Shown here: positions 37,100-45,633 of the stretch, piece by piece
Layout of the letters: each line of letters starts with the position of its first letter
How positions within the stretch are numbered: position 1 is the first letter of the stretch
Assembly: GCA_964600235.1 (NCBI GenBank)
Contig: CAZRIV010000001.1
Coordinates: 372,001 to 436,000 of the forward strand
Reading direction: 5' to 3'
Origin: MWEI01 sp964600235
GTDB lineage: Bacteria > Desulfobacterota > Desulfomonilia > UBA1062
Length of the DNA: 64,000 nucleotides
Program-made: the position numbers and the translations under genes
Notes under the pieces: generated by a model
What the model was told of the DNA's origin: nothing
The model's database searches: none
What the model saw: only the letters and a program-made list of their open reading frames with translations

Positions 37100-38431
37100 C
37101 TATAGCACGGGGAGATACGTGTCAATCTCATACTTGCTGACGTGTATCCTGAACGCGTCCCACTCCCTCTTCTTGTTTTCTATGAACTTTTCAAAGATAT
37201 GATCGCCCAGCGCATTCCTGACGAGCCTGCTTTTGGATACAAGCTGGATCGCCTCGAAGAGGCTGCCGGGCAGCGAGGTGATGCCGGCCTTTTCACGGGC
37301 CTTCTCGTCCATCTCGAAGATGTCCTGCTCTACGGGCTCGGGCAGCGGGTATTTTCTGTCCATCCCTTCCAGGCCGGCGGCCAACTGCACCGCAAAGGCG
37401 AGATACGGGTTGCATGCCGGATCCGGCGCCCTGAACTCCATCCTGGTGGCATTGGCCTTGCCCGGCTTGTACATGGGCACCCTCACCATGGCTGAGCGGT
37501 TTCTGCGCGCCCAGGATACATACACCGGGGCCTCGTAGCCCGGGACAAGCCGCTTGTAGGAATTCACCCACTGGTTGGTAACCGCTACGATCTCGGGCGC
37601 ATGGGTCAGGATGCCCGCGATGTAATGCTTGCCGGCCCTGGAAAGGTGGTACTTGTCCTTGGCGTCGAAGAAGGCGTTCTCCTTGCCCTTGAAAAGGGAC
37701 TGGTGGACATGCATGCCGCTGCCGTTCTCGTGCGCGATGGGCTTGGGCATGAAGGTGGCGTACACGCCCTTCTGGCGCGCGATCTCTTTTACAGCGGTGC
37801 GGTACGTCATGACGATGTCGGCCATCTTGAGGGCCTCTGAATACTTCAGGTCGATCTCGTGCTGGGACGGAGCGACCTCGTGATGGCTGTATTCAACCCC
37901 GATCCCCATGTTCTGGAGCGCGAAGATGGTCTCACGGCGCATCTCGGTTCCGGCGTCGATGGGCAGCCCGTCGAAGTAGCCACCCTTGTCGAGGATCCGG
38001 GTGCACTGGTCATCGGCGAAATAGAAGAATTCGAGCTCAGGCCCGAGATAACAGGTGTATCCCTTGTCCGCTGCCTTTTTCAGCACCCTCTTGAGGGCAT
38101 AGCGGGGGTCTCCGTCGTACGGCGTGCCGTCCGGGTTATGGATATCGCAGATCATGCGTGCGACCGGTTTGTCGGTGGGCCTCCAGGGGACGAGCTGGAA
38201 GGTTGTCACATCGGGCCGTGCGATCATGTCGCTCTCGTGGATACGGGCAAATCCCTCGATGGAAGACCCGTCGAAGCCCATTCCCTCCTCCATGCCCTCC
38301 TCAAGCTCAGAGGGCGTGATGTTGAAGCTCTTGAGCTTGCCCAGCACGTCGGTGAACCAGAACTGGATGAAACTGATCTTATGGTCCTTGACCGCCTTCA
38401 GAACGTCATTGCTTGTCTTGCAGTTGAACAT
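37100..38431 (-). CDS. glnA: Glutamine synthetase type I (alpha-like, no adenylylation Tyr)
   Basis: Makes glutamine from glutamate and ammonia. Motifs: GFDGSSIEGFARIHESDM, GPELEFFYF, NGSGMHVHQSL, KRLVPGYEAPVYVSWA and NRSAMVRVP. The ATG at 38431 has AGGGAG at an 8-base spacing; an in-frame ATG at 38470 abuts its own GGGAGG and is unlikely. 443 residues, the length of the GSI-alpha group. Where adenylylated enzymes have NLYDLP, this one reads DIFEMD, so no Tyr is available. It lies 63 bases downstream of the glutamate synthase oxidoreductase gene, completing a GS-GOGAT operon. Confidence 0.97.
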   Translation of the reverse strand: MFNCKTSNDVLKAVKDHKISFIQFWFTDVLGKLKSFNITPSELEEGMEEGMGFDGSSIEGFARIHESDMIARPDVTTFQLVPWRPTDKPVARMICDIHNPDGTPYDGDPRYALKRVLKKAADKGYTCYLGPELEFFYFADDQCTRILDKGGYFDGLPIDAGTEMRRETIFALQNMGIGVEYSHHEVAPSQHEIDLKYSEALKMADIVMTYRTAVKEIARQKGVYATFMPKPIAHENGSGMHVHQSLFKGKENAFFDAKDKYHLSRAGKHYIAGILTHAPEIVAVTNQWVNSYKRLVPGYEAPVYVSWARRNRSAMVRVPMYKPGKANATRMEFRAPDPACNPYLAFAVQLAAGLEGMDRKYPLPEPVEQDIFEMDEKAREKAGITSLPGSLFEAIQLVSKSRLVRNALGDHIFEKFIENKKREWDAFRIHVSKYEIDTYLPVL

Positions 38432-38494
38432 GCCCTTCTCTCCCTCGCATATGTTTTGATGTATGGACATCCTCCCGTGAGGATACCAAATTAT

Positions 38495-40864
38495 TCACCC
38501 GATAGGATAGTTCTCTTTGAGCGCCCAGACCCCGCAGGGGCAACCTCCTGCGCAGAAACCGCACCCGATGCAGAGCTTCTCGTCCACCACGTATTCAAAC
38601 CGCCCGTCTGCAAGCGACCTCCTGGATATGGCCTGCTGGGGACATAACGTCTCGCACAGTCCGCAGTCGCGGCAGCCCCCGCAGGATGCGCACTGCGTCG
38701 AACACATCTGGATGTCGGACATCTCCCTGATGTCCGGATTGTAATACTCCAGCCTGACCCGCGCCTGGTCGATGGGACTGAGCTGGTCGTATTCCTCTTC
38801 GCGCCCCCTGATGGCGGCATCTATGGTGAGTGCGGCCCTGCGTCCCGCGCCGATGGCGTCCGTAATGAGTCCCGGTCTGACACTGTCGCCTATGGCAAAC
38901 ACCTTGGGGTCAGAGGTCTGATAGGATTCGTCCACCTTGATGAACCCGGCCTCGGTGTCTATGTTATCGGGCAGAAATCCCAGGTCCGGCTTGTCCCCTA
39001 TGGACACCACCACCGTATCGGCAGGGATGACTTCACCGGTGGAGAGCACCACGGAGTTTCCGGTAACCGCCTCGGCCGAGACCGGCCACATGAACTTCGC
39101 CCCGGCGGCCTCTGCCGCGGCGCGCTCCTTTCCGAAGGACGCCGGCTTCTGGATGTCGATAAGGGTGATGTCCGTGGCCCCGAGACGGCCAGCCTCGGTG
39201 GCCGCATCGCACCCCACATTGCCCGCCCCTATGATGACCACATGTGAGCCCACATCCATGCAGTCGTTCTTAGCCTTCCTGAGAAACTCATACGCCGTTA
39301 TGGTCCTTTCGTGCCCCTTGAACCTCAGCTCCCTGGGATTCTGAGCACCCACGGCGATAACGGTATAGTCATGGCGGTCACGGATATCGGCAAAGAGCTC
39401 TTCGGTGATCCCCTCGGCACCGACCTTCTCCCTCTTTATCTTTTTTTCAAGGCGCTCCAGCTCGTGCTCGAATACGTCAGCAGGTATCCTGCTCGAGGGT
39501 ATGACACTCCGTATTTTTCCCCCAAGGGAATCGGACTTGTCGAAGACCACCGGCACATGCCCCTTGAGCCACACCTGCCATGCCACAGAGAGCCCCGCAG
39601 GCCCGCCGCCGATTATGGCCACCTTCCTTCCCGTGGGGGCCAGGGGTTCAGGTTCCCTGGCGTTCAGGCTTGCCTTGCCGAGAAGCGCCGTATCGATGGG
39701 GACCATGCTGTTCTTAGAGCGCGTACAGCTCTCCATGCACAGGTTCGGACACAGATAGCCGCATACGGTGGTGGGGAAAGGCGTGTACAGCAAGGACAGA
39801 TCGACCGCCTTGTCCGCCTCGCCGTTCCTGATATGGGCCCACCGCTGCTGAACAGGGATGCCCGTGGGGCATCCGGCCTGGCAGGGGGGCAGGTATCTGG
39901 CGTTCTCCCAGACAGGGATGAACCTGCGCATCTCGGCGGTGGCCATGAGCCCGATGGGGCCCCTGTCGAGGTCCGTGAGGTCCCCGATGAGCCCGCCTTT
40001 CCCGAGCTCTTTCTCCCAGACGTCTTTTCTGAACTGTTTCACGGACACACGCCGCGATGCGACCTTTTCCGAAGGCTGCCTGGCCACCAGGAGCTGCCAG
40101 GAGGAGCGGTCCGCGACAAGCAGGTCGTATACCTCGGGCCTGTTTATGGCACCCAGGAATTCCCTCAGGTTCTCCTTGAGCCAGTTCCATTCCTCGTCAG
40201 TGATGCGGACGAGCTTGGCATCGGCATCGCTGAAGCTCTTCTGGGTTCCCCTGAAGAAGATCTTTCCGCCCACCATGCCCACGCAGGGCCGGTTGCCCAG
40301 GATGCCCTTCCTGTATTTGGACCCGTGTCCGCATATCACGGCAACGCCGCCTGCCATGAACTCGGCGAACGAGTCGCCCACGCCGCCCAGGACCCAGAGC
40401 TCCGGGGGGGCAAAGCGCGGGTTTCTCTTGGTCATGGTCATGCCCCTGGCCCCGATATCCCCTGCTATGTATACCTTGCCCTGGGCCATGGCATTGGCTA
40501 CACCGTTGGTCGCGTCCCCGTGGACGATGATGCGGGCTCCGGCGTTGAGCCAGCCCACGTCGTCCGAGGCCGGGGCATGCACCTCCACGGTCGTGAAGGG
40601 CGAACCCATGGCGCCGATGCGCTGGCCGGGGAATCCATGGACATCCACCTTGACATGCCTGGAGCCGGTATTCCAGAGTCTGCCCCCTATACCATGCTGG
40701 CCGTATGCGTCCACCTCGATATGGGTGCACCCGCTTGCGAGGGCATGCTGTATGCGTTCTTCGAGAACCCGGGTTTCCACCCTCCTGGAGTCCTCCATGC
40801 CGGAAATAACTATCTTCTCATGCTGTTTCATCTTGTTTCCCAAAGTAAGATCCTGCACTTCCAT
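38495..40864 (-). CDS. Glutamate synthase: GXGXG domain fused to FAD oxidoreductase and ferredoxin
   Basis: 789 residues. Residues about 25-235 form the GXGXG beta-helix of the glutamate synthase large subunit (AYGQHGIGGRLWNTG; GDATNGVANAMAQGKVYIAGD). Residues about 330-690 are the GltD-type small subunit, with N-terminal cluster cysteines (CQAGCPTGIPVQQ; CGYLCPNLCMESC), FAD site VAIIGGGPAGLSVAWQ and NAD(P) site VVIIGAGNVGCDAATEAG. The C-terminus has ferredoxin-type clusters (CGGCRDCGLCETLCP; CIGCGFCAGGCPCGVW). It supplies electrons to the synthase. In archaeal-type systems the GXGXG domain is usually a separate polypeptide, so the fusion is notable. It follows the FMN subunit after 24 bases. 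Confidence 0.92.
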   Translation of the reverse strand: MEVQDLTLGNKMKQHEKIVISGMEDSRRVETRVLEERIQHALASGCTHIEVDAYGQHGIGGRLWNTGSRHVKVDVHGFPGQRIGAMGSPFTTVEVHAPASDDVGWLNAGARIIVHGDATNGVANAMAQGKVYIAGDIGARGMTMTKRNPRFAPPELWVLGGVGDSFAEFMAGGVAVICGHGSKYRKGILGNRPCVGMVGGKIFFRGTQKSFSDADAKLVRITDEEWNWLKENLREFLGAINRPEVYDLLVADRSSWQLLVARQPSEKVASRRVSVKQFRKDVWEKELGKGGLIGDLTDLDRGPIGLMATAEMRRFIPVWENARYLPPCQAGCPTGIPVQQRWAHIRNGEADKAVDLSLLYTPFPTTVCGYLCPNLCMESCTRSKNSMVPIDTALLGKASLNAREPEPLAPTGRKVAIIGGGPAGLSVAWQVWLKGHVPVVFDKSDSLGGKIRSVIPSSRIPADVFEHELERLEKKIKREKVGAEGITEELFADIRDRHDYTVIAVGAQNPRELRFKGHERTITAYEFLRKAKNDCMDVGSHVVIIGAGNVGCDAATEAGRLGATDITLIDIQKPASFGKERAAAEAAGAKFMWPVSAEAVTGNSVVLSTGEVIPADTVVVSIGDKPDLGFLPDNIDTEAGFIKVDESYQTSDPKVFAIGDSVRPGLITDAIGAGRRAALTIDAAIRGREEEYDQLSPIDQARVRLEYYNPDIREMSDIQMCSTQCASCGGCRDCGLCETLCPQQAISRRSLADGRFEYVVDEKLCIGCGFCAGGCPCGVWALKENYPIG

Positions 40865-40888
40865 GTACTGTTCATCAGGACCGTTTTC

Positions 40889-42523
40889 CTATACGACGTG
40901 CCTTATGCCCAGGCGCTGTGCCGTGTCGCTGTCATCGATGCCGATGGCGTCCGACATGCCGATGGGCAGGGCCGTGGATCTGCCGAGCGGCGCCAGGATC
41001 TTCTTGAGCTCGGCGTCGAAGCTCAGGTAGACGTCCACCAGCCTCTGGGCCACGTCCTCCGGGTCGAGCCGGCGGTACAGGCGGGGGTCCTGGGAGGTGA
41101 TGCCCTTGGGACACAGACCGATATTGCATATGTTGCACCGGTCACCCTCGGACCCCACGCAGCCTCCGCAGGCCTGCATGATGTACTTGCCCACCTGTAT
41201 CCCGCTGGCGCCGAGCATGATGAGCGCTGCGGCATTGGCCGCCAGATTGCCGTTCTTGCCGATCCCGCCTCCTGCGAACAAAGGGATCTCGTTCTGTTTG
41301 CCCAGCTTGACGAGGTTGAGATACGCGTCCCTGATATTGCTCGCTATGGGGTGCCCCATGTGGTTCATGGAGACGTTGTATGCGGCCCCGGTGCCGCCGT
41401 CCTCGCCGTCGATGGCGAGCCCTGCGGCATAGGGGTTCCGGGAAAGGTTGTTCAGTACCGCCAGCGAGGTGGTCGTTGCCGAGATCTTCGGGTACACCGG
41501 GACCCGGTACCCCCAGGCCATGTACATGGACTGGATCATCTTCGCCACCGCTTCCTCGATGGAATACTTGGTCTGATGCGTCGGCGGGGACGGCAGGCTT
41601 ACCCCTTCAGGCACCCCTCTTATGGCCGCGATGAGCTTGTTCACCTTGTACCACATGAGAAGGCCGCCGTCGCCGGGCTTTGCCCCCTGGCCGTACTTGA
41701 TCTCGATGGCACACGGGTCTTCCTTCATGTCCGGCAGGGCATGCACGATTTCATCCCACCCGAAATAGCCGCTGGCTATCTGGAGGATCACGTATTTGAT
41801 GAACCGCGATCTCAAGAGCCGTGGAGGACACCCGCCCTCACCGGTACACATGCGCACCGGCATGCCGAGTTCCTCGTTCAGGTATGCCACCCCCATTTGG
41901 AGGCCTTCCCACATGTTGGGAGAAAGCGCCCCGAAAGACATGCTTCCTATGATGAGAGGATATATCTCGCGCACCGGCGGGATCCATTCATTGTCCCTTG
42001 TCGTGCGGATCATTTCCTCGGGCGGGAGTATCCTGCCCAGCAGGGTCCTCAGCTCGAACTCGTGACGGCCCGCGTCGAGCGCGGGGTCGGTGAGCATGGA
42101 TATCCTGATGAACTTGATGCGGTCGAGCACGCTGCCCGGGTCATTTCTCCTGCCCCCCCTGCGCCTGGGTTCACCACCCTTGTTGACATGGAACCTGAGC
42201 TTGTCGATCTCGTCGTTTCTCACCGGAAAGATCGCGTTGTTGGGGCATACGTACGTGCACATGCCGCATCCTATGCATGCCCGTGAGGCATCGGCCGACT
42301 GGTCGATGCCGTGATATACCTGATGGACATTACCGGGCCTTGTGCCGAGACCGATCGCGATGTCCAAGGCCCTTTTCCGATGGACCCCGAGCTCGATGGC
42401 GCGCACCGGGCAGACTGCGGTGCACCTGCCGCACAGGGTACACTTTTCCTTGTCCCAGAGTACCCGCCACAGCAGGTCGCGGGTGCTTAACGAAGAAGGG
42501 TGCATGTTTCCCATTGGTTCCAT
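40889..42523 (-). CDS. Glutamate synthase central FMN domain with N-terminal 2[4Fe-4S] ferredoxin
   Basis: 544 residues. N-terminal ferredoxin repeats: CTLCGRCTAVCP and CIGCGMCTYVCP. The FMN/synthase TIM barrel follows: SMSFGALSPNMWEGL, GEGGCPPRLL, IEIKYGQGAKPGDGG, AIDGEDGGTGAAYN, and cluster cysteines in CVGSEGDRCNICNIGLCPKGI. It condenses ammonia and 2-oxoglutarate to glutamate after reduction. The start overlaps the glutaminase gene by up to 37 bases (alternative ATGs at 42514 and 42505 shorten this), indicating coupling. Archaeal-type organisation. Confidence 0.93.
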   Translation of the reverse strand: MEPMGNMHPSSLSTRDLLWRVLWDKEKCTLCGRCTAVCPVRAIELGVHRKRALDIAIGLGTRPGNVHQVYHGIDQSADASRACIGCGMCTYVCPNNAIFPVRNDEIDKLRFHVNKGGEPRRRGGRRNDPGSVLDRIKFIRISMLTDPALDAGRHEFELRTLLGRILPPEEMIRTTRDNEWIPPVREIYPLIIGSMSFGALSPNMWEGLQMGVAYLNEELGMPVRMCTGEGGCPPRLLRSRFIKYVILQIASGYFGWDEIVHALPDMKEDPCAIEIKYGQGAKPGDGGLLMWYKVNKLIAAIRGVPEGVSLPSPPTHQTKYSIEEAVAKMIQSMYMAWGYRVPVYPKISATTTSLAVLNNLSRNPYAAGLAIDGEDGGTGAAYNVSMNHMGHPIASNIRDAYLNLVKLGKQNEIPLFAGGGIGKNGNLAANAAALIMLGASGIQVGKYIMQACGGCVGSEGDRCNICNIGLCPKGITSQDPRLYRRLDPEDVAQRLVDVYLSFDAELKKILAPLGRSTALPIGMSDAIGIDDSDTAQRLGIRHVV

Positions 42524-43617
42524 TTGTTCACCTCTGTGCGGGTGGCATCAACATAGGCCACGTCATACTTCATGGGCTGAAATTCCGTGTCCTTCACCCG
42601 GTCGGGTATCGCCTGGTCCAGACCGCACATCTCGGATGAGAAGGCGAACTTGCCCGGCTTGCCGCCCACCACCCCCGGCCTGAGCTTCTTGGAGTCCTGC
42701 ACCATGAACAGGGTCCTGTCCGGCAGGCATCCGATCACGCAGTTCGGCCCGTCAATGGTCAGGAACCGGCAGGCATGTTTGAGGTTCCGCAGAAATGCAC
42801 CGTCGGGATGCCTCACGATCTCCTCATCCTTCAGGGGTGTTATGATATGCTTGTACTCCGGCAGTCCAAGTCCCAGGACGCTCTGGCTGTAATGCAGCGT
42901 GTGGGTGAACACCTCGGAATCCGACTGGTATCCCATGTACCCGGCAATGCCCCGGGACAGCAGATATTCCTTGTTGGGGATAAAGGCCGTGTTTTCCCCA
43001 TTGGTCATGGTGGCGAAGCCCTGGATGAAGAACGGGTGGCAGGCATACAGGGTAATGCCGTAGTTCGTGTTCTGCCGGCCCTGGGCCAGTATTATCCTTG
43101 CCTTGAGTCCCTTGAGATCAAGGCCGAGGTATTCGGCAATGGCAATGGGGTCGCCCACCTCCTTGAGCATGATCACGTCCGGCCAGAAGGAGAACACCAT
43201 CATGGACTGGTCCTCTTCACCCATCCTCCTCAGGTCGACCCGGATCTGCATGAGGCGGTTCGCCACCTCAGCGCTCGACAGTCCTTCCCACTCGAAGGGG
43301 TACTCATAGACCCTGATCAGGTAGACATCGCGTTTGGGTGTCCCCTCCGGCGGTTTCATCGATGGGCGTATGGAAAACTTGAACTTGGTGAGCAGGCCGA
43401 GCTCCATCATGTACCTGTCCAGTTTCTTGATGCCTTCCTGGGAAAAGATACCCGACAGGATGGGCGAACCTTTGAACTGCTCAAGGTCTCCCCCGAGGTC
43501 GGTCATGAACAGCCCGACACCGGAGCCGTCGTGACCTTCCTTCATGACATCCAGGGCCTGTAATGCAACCAATGGCGATTGCGGCTCTTCACTGGTAATG
43601 GCGAATAAACGGCACAC
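42487..43617 (-). CDS. Glutamate synthase glutaminase (class II GATase) subunit
   Basis: A stand-alone glutamine amidotransferase of 376 residues with the N-terminal nucleophile Cys2 (MCRLFAITSEEP), EGHDGSGVG, NGENTAFIPNKEYL and GYQSDSEVFTHTLHY, matching the glutaminase module of archaeal-type glutamate synthase. Unlike GltB there is no propeptide, so removal of Met suffices. AGGAGG at 43625-43630 is 7 bases from the ATG. First gene of the large run; a sigma-54 type element lies 30 bases upstream. Confidence 0.9.
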   Translation of the reverse strand: MCRLFAITSEEPQSPLVALQALDVMKEGHDGSGVGLFMTDLGGDLEQFKGSPILSGIFSQEGIKKLDRYMMELGLLTKFKFSIRPSMKPPEGTPKRDVYLIRVYEYPFEWEGLSSAEVANRLMQIRVDLRRMGEEDQSMMVFSFWPDVIMLKEVGDPIAIAEYLGLDLKGLKARIILAQGRQNTNYGITLYACHPFFIQGFATMTNGENTAFIPNKEYLLSRGIAGYMGYQSDSEVFTHTLHYSQSVLGLGLPEYKHIITPLKDEEIVRHPDGAFLRNLKHACRFLTIDGPNCVIGCLPDRTLFMVQDSKKLRPGVVGGKPGKFAFSSEMCGLDQAIPDRVKDTEFQPMKYDVAYVDATRTEVNKWNQWETCTLLR

Positions 43618-43646
43618 CCCGGATCCTCCTGTTCTGCACTAAGTTG

Positions 43647-43661
43647 GCTTATACAGTGCCA
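43647..43661 (-). promoter_or_regulatory. Putative sigma-54 promoter of the glutamate synthase operon
   Basis: On the minus strand TGGCACTGTATAAGC keeps the perfect -24 block TGGCAC and the -12 GC at the required spacing; the -12 block is AAGC rather than TTGC. It lies 30 bases before the glutaminase start. Confidence 0.6.
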
Positions 43662-43695
43662 GATCCATGCCAGGGGCGCATCATATCCTGCAACA

Positions 43696-43711
43696 GGAAC
43701 AATATCGTATC
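43696..43711. promoter_or_regulatory. Palindromic operator-like site A
   Basis: GGAACAATATCGTATC matches the proposed 16-bp palindrome GGAACAATATTGTTCC at 13 of 16 positions. It is about 35 bases upstream of the glutamate synthase -24 element. Confidence 0.5.
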
Positions 43712-43806
43712 ATATGTGATGTTTTATGGTTTTAAATCAATTGGTTATCATATTTTAGCGTGCTGGTTTCATGGAGATAATCCCCTGGCATACTATTACG
43801 GATTAT

Positions 43807-43822
43807 GGCTCATTATTGTTCC
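43807..43822. promoter_or_regulatory. Palindromic operator-like site B
   Basis: GGCTCATTATTGTTCC matches the palindrome at 13 of 16 positions. It forms a tandem pair with site C, centres 29 bases apart. Its right half also pairs with the left half of site C as a 9-bp stem (43814-43822 with 43836-43844), so a weak terminator for the activator gene is an alternative reading. Confidence 0.5.
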
Positions 43823-43835
43823 GTGGGTCTGCTAT

Positions 43836-43851
43836 GGAACAATATTGTTGA
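43836..43851. promoter_or_regulatory. Palindromic operator-like site C
   Basis: GGAACAATATTGTTGA is the best copy, 14 of 16, with an exact internal palindrome AACAATATTGTT at 43838-43849. It is about 180 bases upstream of the glutamate synthase -24 element, a normal enhancer distance. Confidence 0.55.
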
Positions 43852-43872
43852 CTTCCATTGAAGCCGCGGCCA

Positions 43873-45393
43873 TCAGGCCTTCTTGGTCTTGAACCGCTTC
43901 GTATCGATACCGTACTTCTCGACCTTGTACTGGATGATGCGCTTGGTGGTGCCCAGCAGGCGCGCTGCCTGGCTCTGGTTGCCCTTGGCGTCCTTCATGG
44001 CGTCGATGATGAGGGAACGCTCGTAGGTGTTCACCAGGCTTCCCAGTTTTCCATGCTCCTTCTTCTCCGGGGGGGCCATCTTCATCTGCAGCGACGGCGG
44101 CAGGTGAACGCTGTCTATGGTATCGCCCGGGGCGATGAGCACCGAGCGCTCGATGCAGTTCTCCAGCTCCCTCACGTTTCCGGGCCAGTGGTAGGCGAGA
44201 AGGAGGTCTATGGCAGGGGTGGAGATGCGGTTTACCGGCTTCTTGAACTGCCTGGAGTACTTTTCAACAAAATAGTCCGCCAGGAGCATGATGTCGCTGC
44301 CCCTTTCACGAAGCGGCGGCAGGTACACGGGAAAGACGTTGAGCCGGTAATAGAGGTCCGACCTGAATTTTCCCGAGGCCACGTCCTGGTCGAGGTCGCG
44401 GTTGGTGGCGGTGACGATGCGTACGTTCACCTTCACCATGGCATTACTGCCCAGGGGCTGGAACTGTCTCTCCTGGATGACCCTTAAAAGTTTCGCCTGG
44501 GCCATGGGCGAAAGCTCTCCCACCTCGTCGAGGAAGATGGTGCCGCCGTTGGCCTCCTCGAACCTGCCCCTGCGCTTCTGATTGGCACCGGTGAACGCAC
44601 CCCTTTCATGGCCGAAGAGCTCGCTCTCTATGAGCGTGTCGGGCATGGCCGCACAGTTCACCTCGATGAACGCCCCCTTCGCGCGGGGGCTGTTCTTGTG
44701 GATTGCCCGGGCGACCAGCTCCTTGCCGGTGCCCGTTTCCCCGTGGATGAGCACCGTGGTGTTGGAGTCGGCCACCTGGGAGATGAGACCGTAGACCTCC
44801 TTCATGCTGCGGGAATTGCCGATGATCTCGTCCGATGGCCTCACCGTCTTGCCCAGGATGTTCTTGAGGCGGCGGTTCTCCTCCTCTATGGCGCGCATAT
44901 GCACCGCCTTTGCGATGAGCTCGGCCACCTCCTCGAGCAGCTGCAGTTCGTAGTCCTGGCTGTCCACCTCGTGGGCCACCTTGTCGGCCGAGAGGACACC
45001 CACGACCTTGTCGTCATAGATGATGGGGACGCACAGGAAGGACAGCTCGGCCTGCTTCAGGTTTCTCCTGGCGCCGGTACGGTCGAGGAACTTCTTGTCC
45101 GTGCCGATATTGGTGACCACCATGGGCTTGCCCGTCTGGGCCACCTGGCCGGTAATGCCTTCACCGGGCTTGTAGGAGATCTCCATGCCGTCGATATCCA
45201 CACCATGGGCCACGTCGAGCACGGCCACACCCGTATCCCGGTCCAGGATGGAGATCATTCCGCGGTTCATGCCCGTGCGCGCGCTCAATTCGTTCAGGAC
45301 GTTCTCCAGCTGGTCCCTGAGCTCCTTGGGCGATGCGATGATCCTGGCAAGGTCGTGCAGCACCTGAAGATCGTCATAATTAAACGGATTCAT
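43873..45393 (-). CDS. NifA-like sigma-54 activator (GAF, AAA+, Fis-type HTH)
   Basis: 506 residues from the ATG at 45393, which has AGGGAG at a 7-base spacing (the frame is open to 45414). Residues about 15-170 are a GAF sensor domain, about 195-425 an AAA+ domain with Walker A GETGTGKE, the sigma-54 contact loop GAFTGA, Walker B GGTIFLDEVGEL and the R-finger region YYRLNVFPVYLPPLRER. The C-terminus is a Fis-type helix-turn-helix (NQSQAARLLGTTKRIIQYKV). There is no receiver domain, so it resembles NifA or NorR-type rather than NtrC. No nif genes are present. It lies between two sigma-54-type promoters and among repeated palindromes, so it probably activates amtB-glnK-glnD and the glutamate synthase run. 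Confidence 0.92.
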   Translation of the reverse strand: MNPFNYDDLQVLHDLARIIASPKELRDQLENVLNELSARTGMNRGMISILDRDTGVAVLDVAHGVDIDGMEISYKPGEGITGQVAQTGKPMVVTNIGTDKKFLDRTGARRNLKQAELSFLCVPIIYDDKVVGVLSADKVAHEVDSQDYELQLLEEVAELIAKAVHMRAIEEENRRLKNILGKTVRPSDEIIGNSRSMKEVYGLISQVADSNTTVLIHGETGTGKELVARAIHKNSPRAKGAFIEVNCAAMPDTLIESELFGHERGAFTGANQKRRGRFEEANGGTIFLDEVGELSPMAQAKLLRVIQERQFQPLGSNAMVKVNVRIVTATNRDLDQDVASGKFRSDLYYRLNVFPVYLPPLRERGSDIMLLADYFVEKYSRQFKKPVNRISTPAIDLLLAYHWPGNVRELENCIERSVLIAPGDTIDSVHLPPSLQMKMAPPEKKEHGKLGSLVNTYERSLIIDAMKDAKGNQSQAARLLGTTKRIIQYKVEKYGIDTKRFKTKKA

Positions 45394-45499
45394 GCTCTCT
45401 CTCCCTTGGGGCAATCAACTTGTTGTGAACTGCTTATATAGAATAAAAAGAAACGTGTCCAGCTAATTTAATTCAATTTGGTGCCATATTTATCGCTTT

Positions 45500-45515
45500 G
45501 ATACTTTATTGTTCC
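45500..45515. promoter_or_regulatory. Palindromic operator-like site D
   Basis: GATACTTTATTGTTCC matches the palindrome at 12 of 16 positions, with the right half TATTGTTCC exact. It lies about 70-80 bases upstream of the amtB -24 element and in the leader region of the divergent activator gene. Confidence 0.45.
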
Positions 45516-45580
45516 TTAATTGCCTTGTCATTTGCCCTCTCTATTTATTATAACCAGTATTTTCATATTGTTATCTATAT

Positions 45581-45596
45581 TGGCCCCTTGCTTGCT
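45581..45596 (+). promoter_or_regulatory. Sigma-54 promoter of amtB
   Basis: TGGCCCCTTGCTTGCT fits TGGCAC-N5-TTGCW with one mismatch; GG at 45582-45583 and GC at 45594-45595 have the obligatory spacing. The expected start of transcription is about 45606, 28 bases before the amtB ATG. Confidence 0.82.
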
Positions 45597-45633
45597 ATAC
45601 GCCCTCTCATAGCAAATGAAGGAGGATTTCACC

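Noticed and set aside
39311..42286. 991-codon open frame antisense to glutamate synthase genes
   Set aside because: Low-complexity composition and no family resemblance; the minus-strand genes account for the coding signal.
43873..45393. Reading the activator as evidence of nitrogen fixation (true NifA)
   Set aside because: The domain layout is NifA-like, but no nif genes occur in the window and the neighbours are ammonium assimilation genes.
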